Source of the DNA: an uncultured Bdellovibrionales bacterium
GTDB lineage: Bacteria; Bdellovibrionota; Bdellovibrionia; Bdellovibrionales; Bdellovibrionaceae
Length of the DNA stretch: 64,000 nucleotides
Reading direction: 5' to 3'
NCBI GenBank assembly: GCA_903926205.1
Contig: CAIYID010000008.1
Location: 1 to 64,000, forward strand
Part shown: positions 47,620 through 57,258 of the stretch, piece after piece
How positions within the stretch are numbered: position 1 is the stretch's first letter
Layout: every line of letters begins with the position of its first letter
Program-made: the position numbers and the translations under genes
Notes under the pieces: generated by a model
Seen by the model: only the letters and a program-made list of their open reading frames with translations
What the model was told of the DNA's origin: nothing
Databases searched by the model: none

Positions 47620-49951
47620 CGTCGCCTCCTTGCTCTGGAGAACCGGCCTTCCATTTCTTCACGTAAACACTGCGAGAAAGGTAAGTCCTCACGGCCCTTT
47701 TTAGAGCTTCTGTCCCATGCCCATGGATAATCTTGATCCGATCTTCTTTGCGTGTCGAGGCCTGATCGAGTTCTAACTCCAATTGACTAAGTGCTTCTTC
47801 AACAGTGTGTCCTCGAAGATCAATCAGTTTTTCTTGATTCGTTAGCGCAATGCTGGCGCCAGAAGAGCGTCGCACCAAAGTCGCCGTGGGATTTTGTGCG
47901 GATTGAGGAGGTTTAAGTTCCTGCCAAGGAAGAGTTAAACGCATGGAGTTGGCGAGAATAAGCACTTCACCTTTTTGACTCACTGAGCTTTGCACGATGC
48001 CATCTTGTTTTAAGGAATTCACATAGACTTTGCTTCCAGGCGGAAAATTCTTAGCAAAATCTTCGGCAGAGTTCATATTCGAACTTTGTCCCGTGCCTGG
48101 CTTACTTTTAATGATTTCTGGTAATTCGTTTTTTATTTCTTGTAAACTTGTATGTCGTTTGAAGGTTTGTTCGACCTTTGATTGGGAAATCAATTCATCG
48201 ATTTTTTTCTCCGCCTGGCGAACTGATTTATACAAGAGCTGTTCACGCTCGGCTTCAAATTTTTCCATTAGATGATTATATTTTTCCTGATCTTTTTTTG
48301 CCTTGGTCGTTTCACGTTTGAGGTTTTCCCGTAAATTTTGAATATCGACTTTGATTTGCTCAATCTCTTCTAATCCCGCGAGGCGTGACCTTGTGACCGG
48401 AGACAAAAGCTCCATGGAGCGAGCAATTATATCTTTCGGCACACCGACTCTTTGAGCCGTTTGAATCGCTAAGGAATCCCCTGGAATGCCGGGCAAAAAT
48501 TGATAAGTCGGGCGACCGGTCTTACTGTCATACTCAAGACTTCCACTCATGATTTTGGAATTTTTATCCCAGCCTGATTTTAAAGGTCCTAAGTGAGAAG
48601 TGATGACAGCGAAGCCCTCATTCGTCGAAAACTTTTCAATGAAACTTCGCGCCAGTGCCGCGCCCTCTTCAGGGTCCGTGCTGCCGCAAATTTCATCGAT
48701 CAATATCAAATGGTCTGCGCCTTTGAGCTCCGTGGCTTTCATTAAAAGTTTCACATGAGCAGCAAAAGTCGAAAGTTCCTCATCGAGACTTTGAGAGTCT
48801 CCGATTCCGATATGAATATTTTTAAAAAAAGGAATTCGGCTGCCACTTTCGACACAGACGGGTAGTCCACAGCGTGCCATATGGGCCGCAAGTCCAATGG
48901 ATTTGAGTAAAACAGTTTTGCCGCCGGCATTGGGGCCAGATAAAATAAGAATCGATTTTTCTTGATTGAGTTGGACGGTATTAGCGATGGGTTTTTTAGT
49001 CGAAAGTTGCATTAAGGGGTGTCTCACCTCGACAAGAAAAATTTCGTTCTCCGAAAAATCAATCGTTTTTGCTTCCAGTTGTAGGCTCCATTGCGCTTGA
49101 GCAAAGAGCACATCGGCCTCTTCCATTAATTCTCGCGTGCGCCGGAAGGCTTCCACATGTTGACCTAAGTAATTGGAAAGGTCTGTGAGCAAACGCTCGA
49201 TTTCCTCTTCAATTTCGACTTCCACTTGGCGCAAGCGATTATTAAGAGGGATCACTTGGCCGGGCTCCATAAAAACAGTTTGTTTAGTGTGACTGGAGCC
49301 GTGAATCACGCCTTCAATGCTATGCTGATTGCCAGAGCGAATGGGGAGAACCCAGCGCCCTTCACGAGTCGTGACGTAACGATCTTGCAAATAATTTTGC
49401 ATTTCATGAGCTTTAACCAAACGATCCAAAGTGGTTTCCACTTGGCGGGTGAGGTTTTCTTTTTCGCGAAAGAGTCGATAAAGTATTTCACTGGCATCAC
49501 TGCGGATTTCCCCGCGAGGAGTTAAAATCTGATCAATGGCTGACAAAGGTTCAGAGGCATTGAGCAATTGGGAGCGAGTGCTTTCAGCCCAAGGATTTTT
49601 GAATTCTTTGAGGACTTCATCCAGAGCAACACACTCAAAACAAAAGGAACGAGCATCTTTGATTTCCAAAGCTTTCAAAACGGCCTTGCGTTTCAGACGA
49701 CCGTGCCAGGGCTCAAAAAGATCCAAAGACTCCATGAAGGGACGAAGGCCTTTACTCAAGACTTCGATCGCATCAAAAATATCGCGCATGTGTTTTTGTG
49801 CTTCTGCTGGAGTTGAGAAAGACTCAATTTGTCCAAGAGAAATTCTGCCAGAGCCTGAGGTTGCCAAGTTCTGAATGTGTTTGAGAATGTCCAACCAATC
49901 GAGATTATTAAAAGCCATTTTATGATTGTCGTAATTATTTTTATTATTCAT
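47588..49951 (-). CDS. mutS2: MutS2 DNA mismatch-family endonuclease/ATPase
   Basis: 787 residues. Walker A is GPNAGGKTVLLKS (about 335), Walker B LILIDEICGSTDPEEG (about 415), and the C-terminal Smr domain has LRGHTVEEAL (about 710) and IIHGHGTEALK (about 742). A coiled-coil region lies between ATPase and Smr. MutS2 proteins suppress homologous recombination or rescue collided ribosomes, depending on the organism; the role here is unknown. Its start overlaps the stop of lnt (ATGA), so translation is coupled. Confidence 0.93.
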   Translation of the reverse strand: MNNKNNYDNHKMAFNNLDWLDILKHIQNLATSGSGRISLGQIESFSTPAEAQKHMRDIFDAIEVLSKGLRPFMESLDLFEPWHGRLKRKAVLKALEIKDARSFCFECVALDEVLKEFKNPWAESTRSQLLNASEPLSAIDQILTPRGEIRSDASEILYRLFREKENLTRQVETTLDRLVKAHEMQNYLQDRYVTTREGRWVLPIRSGNQHSIEGVIHGSSHTKQTVFMEPGQVIPLNNRLRQVEVEIEEEIERLLTDLSNYLGQHVEAFRRTRELMEEADVLFAQAQWSLQLEAKTIDFSENEIFLVEVRHPLMQLSTKKPIANTVQLNQEKSILILSGPNAGGKTVLLKSIGLAAHMARCGLPVCVESGSRIPFFKNIHIGIGDSQSLDEELSTFAAHVKLLMKATELKGADHLILIDEICGSTDPEEGAALARSFIEKFSTNEGFAVITSHLGPLKSGWDKNSKIMSGSLEYDSKTGRPTYQFLPGIPGDSLAIQTAQRVGVPKDIIARSMELLSPVTRSRLAGLEEIEQIKVDIQNLRENLKRETTKAKKDQEKYNHLMEKFEAEREQLLYKSVRQAEKKIDELISQSKVEQTFKRHTSLQEIKNELPEIIKSKPGTGQSSNMNSAEDFAKNFPPGSKVYVNSLKQDGIVQSSVSQKGEVLILANSMRLTLPWQELKPPQSAQNPTATLVRRSSGASIALTNQEKLIDLRGHTVEEALSQLELELDQASTRKEDRIKIIHGHGTEALKRAVRTYLSRSVYVKKWKAGSPEQGGDGVTWAELGND

Positions 49952-51597
49952 GTTGATTGACTGTGTTTATTGTCCTGTTTACTAACCATTTTTTTTGCCC
50001 GGCCTTTTCCTATCAAGACGGACAAGATCACAATTAGCAACAGAATCAGTGGAAGCCAAGAATGATATTGAGTGAAGAAGGTCATAGGGGCTTGCTTTTT
50101 AAAAGGAATCTCAAAGCGGCCATACCAGGGAGTAAATTGTGCAGATTTCTGTAACTGTGTGCCATCGGCCAAAATGGCGGTGGTGATGCCCGTGTTGGTG
50201 GTGCGCAAAAGCGGCCGGCGGGTTTCAACTCCACGGGCCAAAGTCATCATCATATGTTGATGAGATTCAGAGGTGGGGCCAAACCAAGAATCATTTGTCA
50301 GATTCACTAAAATATCTGCACCGAGGTGTGCGAGCTCCGCTGAAAATTCTGGGTAAAGGCTTTCATAACAAATCTGCGGACCAATCTTGTATTCGTTGAA
50401 GGGAATAATTTGAGGACCGGTGCCCCGAGACCAACCTTCGCCAGCGGGGCTAATTTTGGTTAAAATTGGAAAGTAATCAGTCAGTGGAGTGTATTCTCCA
50501 AAAACTAATAAATTTGTTTTATGATAAGGCGAGCCAAACAACTGCCCGTTTGCCCCATAAAGAAAAAGTCCGTTGTAATTTCGATTCAAACCCTTGGCAT
50601 CGAATGTGTGTGCGTAACCGCCAGTAAGAATCGGCTTTTTGATCTCTTTGAGAAAATGCTGAAACTGGTTGGCATAGGGTCTATTGACCAGATCCATCAC
50701 TTCAAGATAATCAGGATAGGCGGATTCGGGCCAAATGACTAAATCAATGTCGGAATATTGTCTGAGCCCTTCGCGTGTGAGTTCAAAATATTGATTCACG
50801 ATGGATTGTTCGAAGCCCGCTCCTTTTTCGGCCATGACTTTTTCAAAATTGCCGATGTTGGCCTGAATTTGAAGGACATTGAGTTTTGAGTCAGTGACTC
50901 TCCATTCAGCGCGCTTTTCTAAACCCCAAAAGTGCAAGCCGGCGAAGATTCCGATAATGGCCAATGATTTCCAAATTAAATAGAAATATTTTCCGGTGTT
51001 TTTTGCTTGCAGAAAGGCCCAGGTGAGTCCGGCGTTGGCAAATAAAACCAAAAGGCTCAAGCCTTGAAAGCCAAAGACATCGGCCGTTTGGGCGATGGGA
51101 GATTTCATCCACAAAAAAGTGTAGCCAAAATTCCACGGAAAGAGGCTCGGCCAATAGATTTCGCCAAGTCCTGTGAAAGCCGCCAAGAGCACGAGGGTGA
51201 CGGACTCTGAAAGCTGCAGCCGTGATCTGAGCCACTGAGCGCCTCCTGCGGCCACAGCGTAGTAGGTATGCACCGTGGCGACGAAGAGTAAAAGCACCAG
51301 AAGCGCCACCGGCCAAGGCATATAGCCAAATTCGTGGCTGACGTAGGCGATCCAGTAAAATCCAATGAGAGACAAAATGAACTGCGTCCACCAGCCTCGA
51401 GCGAAGCTGCTCCAAAAACTTTCTTGATTCTCAAGAACTTCTAGCCACAGCGGTATCAGACAAAAGAGTAACGCCCACGGTGGAAAGGGAATGTAGGAAG
51501 TTCCAATTAAAACACCAGAAAAAATTGCACCTTTGTTTTTACGAAGAATTGCAATAGTTTTACTTTTAAACTTGAAAAATCTTGAGTCTCGATTCAT
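49948..51597 (-). CDS. lnt: Apolipoprotein N-acyltransferase
   Basis: 549 residues. About seven or eight membrane helices (1-240) lead into the nitrilase domain with the triad: Glu in VIWPESAYPD (about 286), Lys in YHKTNLLVFGEYTP (about 359) and Cys in GPQICYESLYPE (about 409). It adds the third acyl chain to lipoproteins before export to the outer membrane, which agrees with the many lipoproteins here. It heads the lnt-mutS2-acyl-CoA dehydrogenase operon and starts only 12 bases from the divergent gene at 51610. Confidence 0.95.
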   Translation of the reverse strand: MNRDSRFFKFKSKTIAILRKNKGAIFSGVLIGTSYIPFPPWALLFCLIPLWLEVLENQESFWSSFARGWWTQFILSLIGFYWIAYVSHEFGYMPWPVALLVLLLFVATVHTYYAVAAGGAQWLRSRLQLSESVTLVLLAAFTGLGEIYWPSLFPWNFGYTFLWMKSPIAQTADVFGFQGLSLLVLFANAGLTWAFLQAKNTGKYFYLIWKSLAIIGIFAGLHFWGLEKRAEWRVTDSKLNVLQIQANIGNFEKVMAEKGAGFEQSIVNQYFELTREGLRQYSDIDLVIWPESAYPDYLEVMDLVNRPYANQFQHFLKEIKKPILTGGYAHTFDAKGLNRNYNGLFLYGANGQLFGSPYHKTNLLVFGEYTPLTDYFPILTKISPAGEGWSRGTGPQIIPFNEYKIGPQICYESLYPEFSAELAHLGADILVNLTNDSWFGPTSESHQHMMMTLARGVETRRPLLRTTNTGITTAILADGTQLQKSAQFTPWYGRFEIPFKKQAPMTFFTQYHSWLPLILLLIVILSVLIGKGRAKKMVSKQDNKHSQST

Positions 51598-51609
51598 GAT
51601 TAAAATGTG

Positions 51610-52473
51610 ATGGAAAATTTTGAATCTGTAAACAACAATACGAGCGCCGTTAAGAATGGCGCAAATTTCGGTGCAAGCCTAGTTGGCGATTTTGCAAGTA
51701 TTGAATTTCGTTGTCCGCAGTGTTTCAAGCTCTATCGTGTAAATACGAAAGATATTTATTCGTCTCAGCCGCAATTTGAATGTCAGACGTGTCATGCCAA
51801 TTTTGTTTTTGATTATCCGCCCAAAAATGTAAAGGCCATTTACACTCGAGCCCTCTCACTTCCCCAGGTTGGAAAATTATCTAAATTGGGAAATCGTGTT
51901 TTAAGTAAAAAGGGATCTGAGTTGAAGGCTTGCCCAAAGTGTCTGACGATGAATCCTCGTGGTGTGAATGAATGCTACAAATGCGGAGTTGTTTTTTCAA
52001 AAATAGAAATGGTCCAACATGAGCCCAAGGCTGGGCATTTACCGAGTCTTATGAAAATGTGGCAAGATCTTATGCATGATTATAATAACATGACTAAGCA
52101 CATGGCTTTCGTTGATCGCTGCGAAGAATTACATGCTCTTCCTTTTGCTCTAAAAAAATATAAAGATTTGAAGGAAGTGCAGCCTCAAGATTCTTTGGCT
52201 CACCAAATGTTGAATTCTGTTTTGATCAAGTCCTTATCTCGGCAAGCGAGCCAGGTTGTGGACCATCGATTTTTGAGTTTCCTGAAAGAGGTTCCCTACG
52301 CCAATTTGCTGCGTGTTTTTCCTCTAGTTCTAGGGGCTCTATTGATTTTATTAGGCCTTTTAAGTAATGGCAGTCGTAATTTTGCAGGCGGTGGAGTGGC
52401 CTTTTTGGTTCTTATCCTTGGACTTACCTATGTCCTCAAAGGGCGATTGGACTGGCGCGATTTCTGGCGCTGA
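51610..52473 (+). CDS. Double zinc-ribbon membrane protein
   Basis: 287 residues from ATG 51610. Two zinc-binding sites: an MJ0042-type ribbon FRCPQCFKLYRV...FECQTCHANF (about 34-63) and ACPKCLTMNPRGVNECYKCGVVF (about 108-130). About 100 helical residues follow, then two adjacent membrane helices near the C-terminus (about 235-280). MJ0042 ribbons are common in delta-group predatory and gliding bacteria, and their role is not known. The start is 12 bases from the divergent lnt start. Confidence 0.8.
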   Translation: MENFESVNNNTSAVKNGANFGASLVGDFASIEFRCPQCFKLYRVNTKDIYSSQPQFECQTCHANFVFDYPPKNVKAIYTRALSLPQVGKLSKLGNRVLSKKGSELKACPKCLTMNPRGVNECYKCGVVFSKIEMVQHEPKAGHLPSLMKMWQDLMHDYNNMTKHMAFVDRCEELHALPFALKKYKDLKEVQPQDSLAHQMLNSVLIKSLSRQASQVVDHRFLSFLKEVPYANLLRVFPLVLGALLILLGLLSNGSRNFAGGGVAFLVLILGLTYVLKGRLDWRDFWR

Positions 52474-52555
52474 ATCGCTCCCAGATATTCTTTTGAGAAT
52501 CAAATTCGTTAGCGACTTATGTAGCCATATCTTCATGAGTCCCAAAGAAAACCAA

Positions 52556-53887
52556 TCAAAGATTGTCGTTCTTGATCGCTTGTCTTAAACGAGGCTGATT
52601 CGTTGCCTTTGGATCGGTGATGGGTAACTTCTGCAAAATTGCATGAGCCGTTTCCTTCGGCGTAGGATAGAAACTGGTTGAAACAAAGGTGTCTTCACTA
52701 TGCCCCGAGCCACCAAAGGCTGTGATGCCCTGATCCTCTTTGACGACGGCTTTATAGAGATTTAATTTCCGATATTGTGCGGTCTTATTTACTAACTTTT
52801 CATCGGCATCACCGGTGGAGATAATGTAGCGTTTGACTTGCTCTGGATCGGTGATACCTCGACGAGCCATCACCAGCACGGCCGCTCCTGTCACAAAAGC
52901 AGTCGCTTGCGAAGTTCCAGTCATATACCCGTAAGCATTTCCTGGCAAAAGTGACAAGATATTTTGTCCGGGAGCTGCGATGTCGACTGATTTTATTCCA
53001 TAGTTTGAAGAAGCGAGCACTTGGTGGTTGGGGTCTAAGGCTGTCACAGAAATAATATTACTTAAGCCATAGTCCGCGGGATAATAATGGTTGATATCTG
53101 AATTTGACCTTTCGTTTCCTGCGGCTGCAACAAAGAGGATTCCCGCTTTGCGAGCTTCTTCGATGGCATCGTGTTCCTCTTGACTGAATTCAGTTCCGCC
53201 ACCGGAATAATTGATGATTTGTGCATTCATTGATTTGGCATAATGAATGGCGTTCACAGTGTTGCGTAAATTATCTGTGCCCACAACTTTTGGATCGAAA
53301 TACTTCAAGCACATAATACTGACATCAGGAGAAATTCCAGCGATGCCTTTGTTATTGCCGGCTTCCGCTCCAATAATTCCAGCGATATGAGTGCCATGCC
53401 CGTGGTTGTCAGTAAGATCGCCATTGTTAGAGACAAAATTCCAGCCATGCACATCATCAACGAAACCATTGCCATCATCGTCGATACCATTAGTTGCTTT
53501 ATCGTGACCTTTGCTGTCTTTTCCTGATTCGCCCGGATTGGTCCAAATATTAGTTTGTAAATCTTCATGATTAATATCACAGCCAGTGTCGATCACTGCG
53601 ACCACGATATTTTTACTGCCTTTGGTGATATTCCACGCTTTCAAAGCGCTCACATTGTGAATACCCCAGGCTTGGGCGATCGCGGGATCATTCATGATGA
53701 CACTGGGCTCATCATGAATTTTGGTGGTGGTATTGGTTGCATCAGGCAGTTCTAAATTTCGTTTATTGGATTTAACTTTCGACGAGAATGAAGATTCACC
53801 GTGATTGTAGTAAAAATACAATCCCACGCCAAAGCTTGCAATTGCGATGAGAACTGCCGTTCGAAAAAACCACTTTGAGACACTCAT
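52556..53887 (-). CDS. Subtilisin-family (S8) serine protease
   Basis: 443 residues from ATG 53887 behind GCGGAGG. An N-terminal hydrophobic segment (about 8-24) is a signal anchor or signal peptide. The triad is complete: Asp in AVIDTGCD (about 98), His in HGHGTHIAG (about 165) and Ser in GTSQATAF (about 325). DDDGNGFVDDVHGW (calcium-like loop) follows the Asp. Residues 30-70 may be a short propeptide. The C-terminal ~90 residues after the domain are unusual. A TNTCTCA palindrome lies about 145 bases upstream. Confidence 0.9.
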   Translation of the reverse strand: MSVSKWFFRTAVLIAIASFGVGLYFYYNHGESSFSSKVKSNKRNLELPDATNTTTKIHDEPSVIMNDPAIAQAWGIHNVSALKAWNITKGSKNIVVAVIDTGCDINHEDLQTNIWTNPGESGKDSKGHDKATNGIDDDGNGFVDDVHGWNFVSNNGDLTDNHGHGTHIAGIIGAEAGNNKGIAGISPDVSIMCLKYFDPKVVGTDNLRNTVNAIHYAKSMNAQIINYSGGGTEFSQEEHDAIEEARKAGILFVAAAGNERSNSDINHYYPADYGLSNIISVTALDPNHQVLASSNYGIKSVDIAAPGQNILSLLPGNAYGYMTGTSQATAFVTGAAVLVMARRGITDPEQVKRYIISTGDADEKLVNKTAQYRKLNLYKAVVKEDQGITAFGGSGHSEDTFVSTSFYPTPKETAHAILQKLPITDPKATNQPRLRQAIKNDNL

Positions 53888-54027
53888 TTGGCCTCCGCCA
53901 TTTAACTTCACTCTTCATTTCCTTTACGGAAAATTTAAGAAAAAAGTTAATGAGTTAATGGGTTTTTACGATTTACGAATTGCCCGCAAAAAACTGTTAC
54001 CGAAGCGGCTCAAAATAAGCTAGATTG

Positions 54028-54044
54028 TCTCTCAATTTGAGACA
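54028..54044. promoter_or_regulatory. 7-3-7 palindrome between slt and the subtilase
   Basis: TCTCTCA-ATT-TGAGACA, one mismatch from the perfect site at 26244. It spans the slt stop codon and lies about 145 bases upstream of the subtilase start on the same strand. Confidence 0.5.
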
Positions 54045-56191
54045 GTGTTCTTATTGTTGAGATTTTCCAGTGCGCTCTTGTTGAGTTGTAAATTCTCGAG
54101 GCAATTTCGAGGAAAGGGGAGGCTTTCTCCAATTTTATTCATTCTTCGGTAGAAAATATAATTGCGAAGCACCAACTTGACGTAAGCCCGGGTTTCTTCG
54201 TAGGGAATGTCTTCTATGAATTCCAGAGGATCTTCGCGCAGTCTTGTTTTGAGCCAAGTATTGATGGCTTTCTCACTCGCATTGTAAGCCGCAGCGGTTA
54301 ATATCAACTGACCATGGTATTTATGCGATAACTGAGACAAGAGAGAGACTCCGACAGGAATATTGATTTTTGGCAAATAAAGATCTTCGTGGTTTTCCAA
54401 ATGCACATTCGCATTTTTTTCGTGCAATTTGGCAATAGTGGGTAGCAATTGCATTAAGCCAAAGGCATCGGCGGAACTTCTGGCCATGGGATCAAAAGAA
54501 CTTTCTTGGCGAATGATGGATAGAACTAACTCTGATTCGATACCAAACTTTGTGGCGGCGGGTTCTATCAGTTCAAGATATTTTTTAGGAAAGAGTAATT
54601 CGGGATGTGTTTCCAAAAGTTTATTTTTTGTATCGGAATCAAGTAAAGCTAATTGGGTAAAAAGCGGTTGATAGAGGCCTCCCTCGGCTAGATTTTTGAA
54701 AATAAAAAGCATGACTTCCTGGTTTAACACCGCAGGCGTGCGAAGCTGGGGAAAACTGGTAGTGATGAGTTTTGCTAAAACTTCTTTTTCTTCAACTTCA
54801 ACCAGCGCGCGCATTTTTCTTTGAAGCGTAAGATCCAAAGGTAAGTTGGGCGTTGGTTCAATTGATCCCGAATTATTTATTTTTAAAGCTGGAATGGCCT
54901 CGTTCAATTTATAGAAAGAAACTAAACCATAATAACCGAGAGGATCTTCTTCCGTGAGGCCTTTAAAAAGGCGATGACTCACCTCGGGTTGCCCAGCTTG
55001 TTCCCAGCTCTGGCCTTGCCAAAAACGATATTTAAATTTGGCATATCGATCATTCGAAATTTTTTCCAACTCGGCAAACTTGACAGCGGCTTTTTCAAAT
55101 TCTTCTGTTTTTCTTAAAATCCAGGCTTGCGCAAAGAGGATTTTCTCTTTCGCGGTTTGTGAATCGTGAACTTCAGTTTCTGCAACTTGAAAATATTTTA
55201 TGGCGGATTTTTCATCGTGAGCTTCTTCCGCAATTTTTCCTAAAATAAAATTGATGTCGTTTAAAGGAAAGCGACCTTTTAATTCTTTCATGGCTTGATT
55301 GAGTGTTTGGCGTGCCATCGAAATATCACCCTCAGTCCAATGAGCGCGGGCTAAGGTCAGGTAGGCTTCATTTATTCGACCTTCATTAGAGGATTTCTCT
55401 GTGCGATTTTTTTTAAGCCACGTGACCAATTCTTGTGCGGCTTTAATATGATCTGTTTTTTTTTGCTCTAATTTGTAAGTACTTCGAATTTGTTTAAGGG
55501 CTTGATATTTTTCATCCGCAGAAAATTCTTTATCACTGAGAATTTTCTGACAATACTTGCGAGCTTCATTGAACTCTCTTTGTAATAAAAAATCTTGAGA
55601 GATTCGAAACCATTCTTTTTTGCTTGGACTCGGATTTAATCTTGGCGCCACATGATAATATCTATCTTGGGTGTCGCTCAAGAGTTCTTGATCTTGACTT
55701 AATTTGGCTTGCTCGAGGGCGCGCTGGAGGAATTCTAATTTTTCTTTATTGAGAATTGATTGTTTAGAGCGTTCAATCAAGGCTTTCGCTAACTTTTTTG
55801 AGTCGTTGCTGACTTCTGCTTCCCGTAATTCTCGCTCCACATTCAATGGATTGAGCCAAGGTTTTTCCTCCAGCCACTCTTTTGTGATCACGGGAAGAGC
55901 CCCGGGATGTTCACAAGTAAGGTGAGCCCGCATCAAGGCTAAATCAGATAATAAAAAAGTAGAATTACTGGCTAGATAGGTAAAGATTTCGCAAGCCTGT
56001 GGAGGAGTGTTGGCACTAACAGCTCTTGCTAATTTATATTTCGCAAGCCATTCCTTTTGCTGAAGGGTTTGCTTTTGACTTAAATCCTCGAGGTTGGTTT
56101 CCTTATGAGTGGTACTGCAACTTAAACTCAAGGCGGCAAAAATAAAAAAAGCCGGCAAAAGAGAAAAAAAATTTGTTACTACTGAGCGCAT
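54032..56191 (-). CDS. Soluble lytic murein transglycosylase-like lipoprotein
   Basis: 719 residues. The signal peptide ends in a LSLSC lipobox (Cys near 25), so this Slt-like protein is lipid-anchored. A long superhelix of helical (TPR-like) repeats (about 30-530) precedes the SLT domain, with catalytic Glu in RQESSFDPMARSSADAFGLMQLLP (about 563; the first Glu of ESS) and a PKINIPVGVSLLSQL/AAYNASEKAINTWL region. It cleaves the glycan strand to 1,6-anhydromuramyl products. It lies between the subtilase and htpX. Confidence 0.9.
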   Translation of the reverse strand: MRSVVTNFFSLLPAFFIFAALSLSCSTTHKETNLEDLSQKQTLQQKEWLAKYKLARAVSANTPPQACEIFTYLASNSTFLLSDLALMRAHLTCEHPGALPVITKEWLEEKPWLNPLNVERELREAEVSNDSKKLAKALIERSKQSILNKEKLEFLQRALEQAKLSQDQELLSDTQDRYYHVAPRLNPSPSKKEWFRISQDFLLQREFNEARKYCQKILSDKEFSADEKYQALKQIRSTYKLEQKKTDHIKAAQELVTWLKKNRTEKSSNEGRINEAYLTLARAHWTEGDISMARQTLNQAMKELKGRFPLNDINFILGKIAEEAHDEKSAIKYFQVAETEVHDSQTAKEKILFAQAWILRKTEEFEKAAVKFAELEKISNDRYAKFKYRFWQGQSWEQAGQPEVSHRLFKGLTEEDPLGYYGLVSFYKLNEAIPALKINNSGSIEPTPNLPLDLTLQRKMRALVEVEEKEVLAKLITTSFPQLRTPAVLNQEVMLFIFKNLAEGGLYQPLFTQLALLDSDTKNKLLETHPELLFPKKYLELIEPAATKFGIESELVLSIIRQESSFDPMARSSADAFGLMQLLPTIAKLHEKNANVHLENHEDLYLPKINIPVGVSLLSQLSHKYHGQLILTAAAYNASEKAINTWLKTRLREDPLEFIEDIPYEETRAYVKLVLRNYIFYRRMNKIGESLPFPRNCLENLQLNKSALENLNNKNTVSN

Positions 56192-56261
56192 GTCACCATT
56201 CTAAAATTGAAGAGCTCGAGAGTCCACAGAACCTGGCCCTCATGGGCTTTAAGTTTTAGCC

Positions 56262-57158
56262 TCAAATTTGAGCTTCAAGTCGTGCAATGCGTTCTTTTAA
56301 GTCGGGGTGTGTGGAAAATAAAGCTGAAAAAGACATTGGGCCAGAGGGCCGATTGGTGATTTTCAAGGTGGCAAGTCCAGAGTGATCAGGCTCAATTCGA
56401 TCCACTTGTTGCTGCAAGCGTCGAAGTCCTGCAATCATTTTTTGGCGACCAGCAAAACGAGCGCCACCGGCGTCGGCGCGAAATTCTCTTTGACGAGAAA
56501 AATAATTAATCGCAATGGAGCCAAGAATGGTGAAGGCAATATCAAAAACAAAAGTGAGCAGCATGCGCACCCAGTAGCGAGACTTTTCTTCGAAACTTTG
56601 AGAAACAATCTGCGCCACCACTCTTGAAAAGAAAAGAACAAAAGCGTTCACGATTCCCTGGATCAAAGTCATGGTCACCATATCACCGTTAGCAATATGA
56701 GCAATCTCATGTCCTAAAACTCCTTCGATTTCGTTTCGTTCCATCACTTGGAGCAGTCCGGAGCTCACGGCCACCAGGGAATTATTCCGAGTCGGTCCCG
56801 TAGCAAAGGCATTGATTTCCGGAGCTTCATAAATTCCCACTTCAGGCATTTTTGAAAGCCCAGCGTTCTGTGCCAGTTGATGAACCAGATCAAGCAACGT
56901 TCTCTGCGCAGGCTCGTTGGTGTTTGGATCAATGACCTTCACACCCATGGCCATTTTGGCCATGAACTTAGATAAGAGCAAAGAAACAAAAGCGCCGCCC
57001 ATCCCCCAGACAGCAGAAAAAACAATCAGATATCCTAAATATCCATTCATTCGATTGAGGTGAAAAACCTGAGTGATCAGGGAAAAAACAACACTGATCG
57101 TGATCATCACCAAAATGTTAGTAAGGAAAAACAAACCAACCCGACGAAACATTTGCAT
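56262..57158 (-). CDS. htpX: HtpX membrane metalloprotease
   Basis: 298 residues with four membrane helices (about 8-30, 38-60, 160-180, 195-215). Zinc site HEIAH in GVLGHEIAHIANGD (about 149) and a third ligand Glu in FRADAGG (preceded by RQRE, about 226). It degrades damaged membrane proteins in the cytoplasm-facing side of the inner membrane. A perfect 8-3-8 palindrome lies 13 bases upstream of the start, with the ribosome binding site GGAGA beside it. Confidence 0.93.
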   Translation of the reverse strand: MQMFRRVGLFFLTNILVMITISVVFSLITQVFHLNRMNGYLGYLIVFSAVWGMGGAFVSLLLSKFMAKMAMGVKVIDPNTNEPAQRTLLDLVHQLAQNAGLSKMPEVGIYEAPEINAFATGPTRNNSLVAVSSGLLQVMERNEIEGVLGHEIAHIANGDMVTMTLIQGIVNAFVLFFSRVVAQIVSQSFEEKSRYWVRMLLTFVFDIAFTILGSIAINYFSRQREFRADAGGARFAGRQKMIAGLRRLQQQVDRIEPDHSGLATLKITNRPSGPMSFSALFSTHPDLKERIARLEAQI

Positions 57159-57170
57159 GTAAAAATCTCC

Positions 57171-57189
57171 TGCAGTTAGATTAACTGCA
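57171..57189. promoter_or_regulatory. Perfect palindrome upstream of htpX
   Basis: TGCAGTTA-GAT-TAACTGCA, 8-3-8 with no mismatch, 13 bases before the htpX start. TTGACA (minus strand, 57211-57216) lies upstream as a possible -35, so the palindrome would cover the transcription start or -10 and act as an operator. Confidence 0.6.
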
Positions 57190-57258
57190 TTTTGTGACTA
57201 AAATAAAATTTGTCAATCTCTTACTGAGTCTAACTAAAGACACCAGTGAGCCGCCTCA

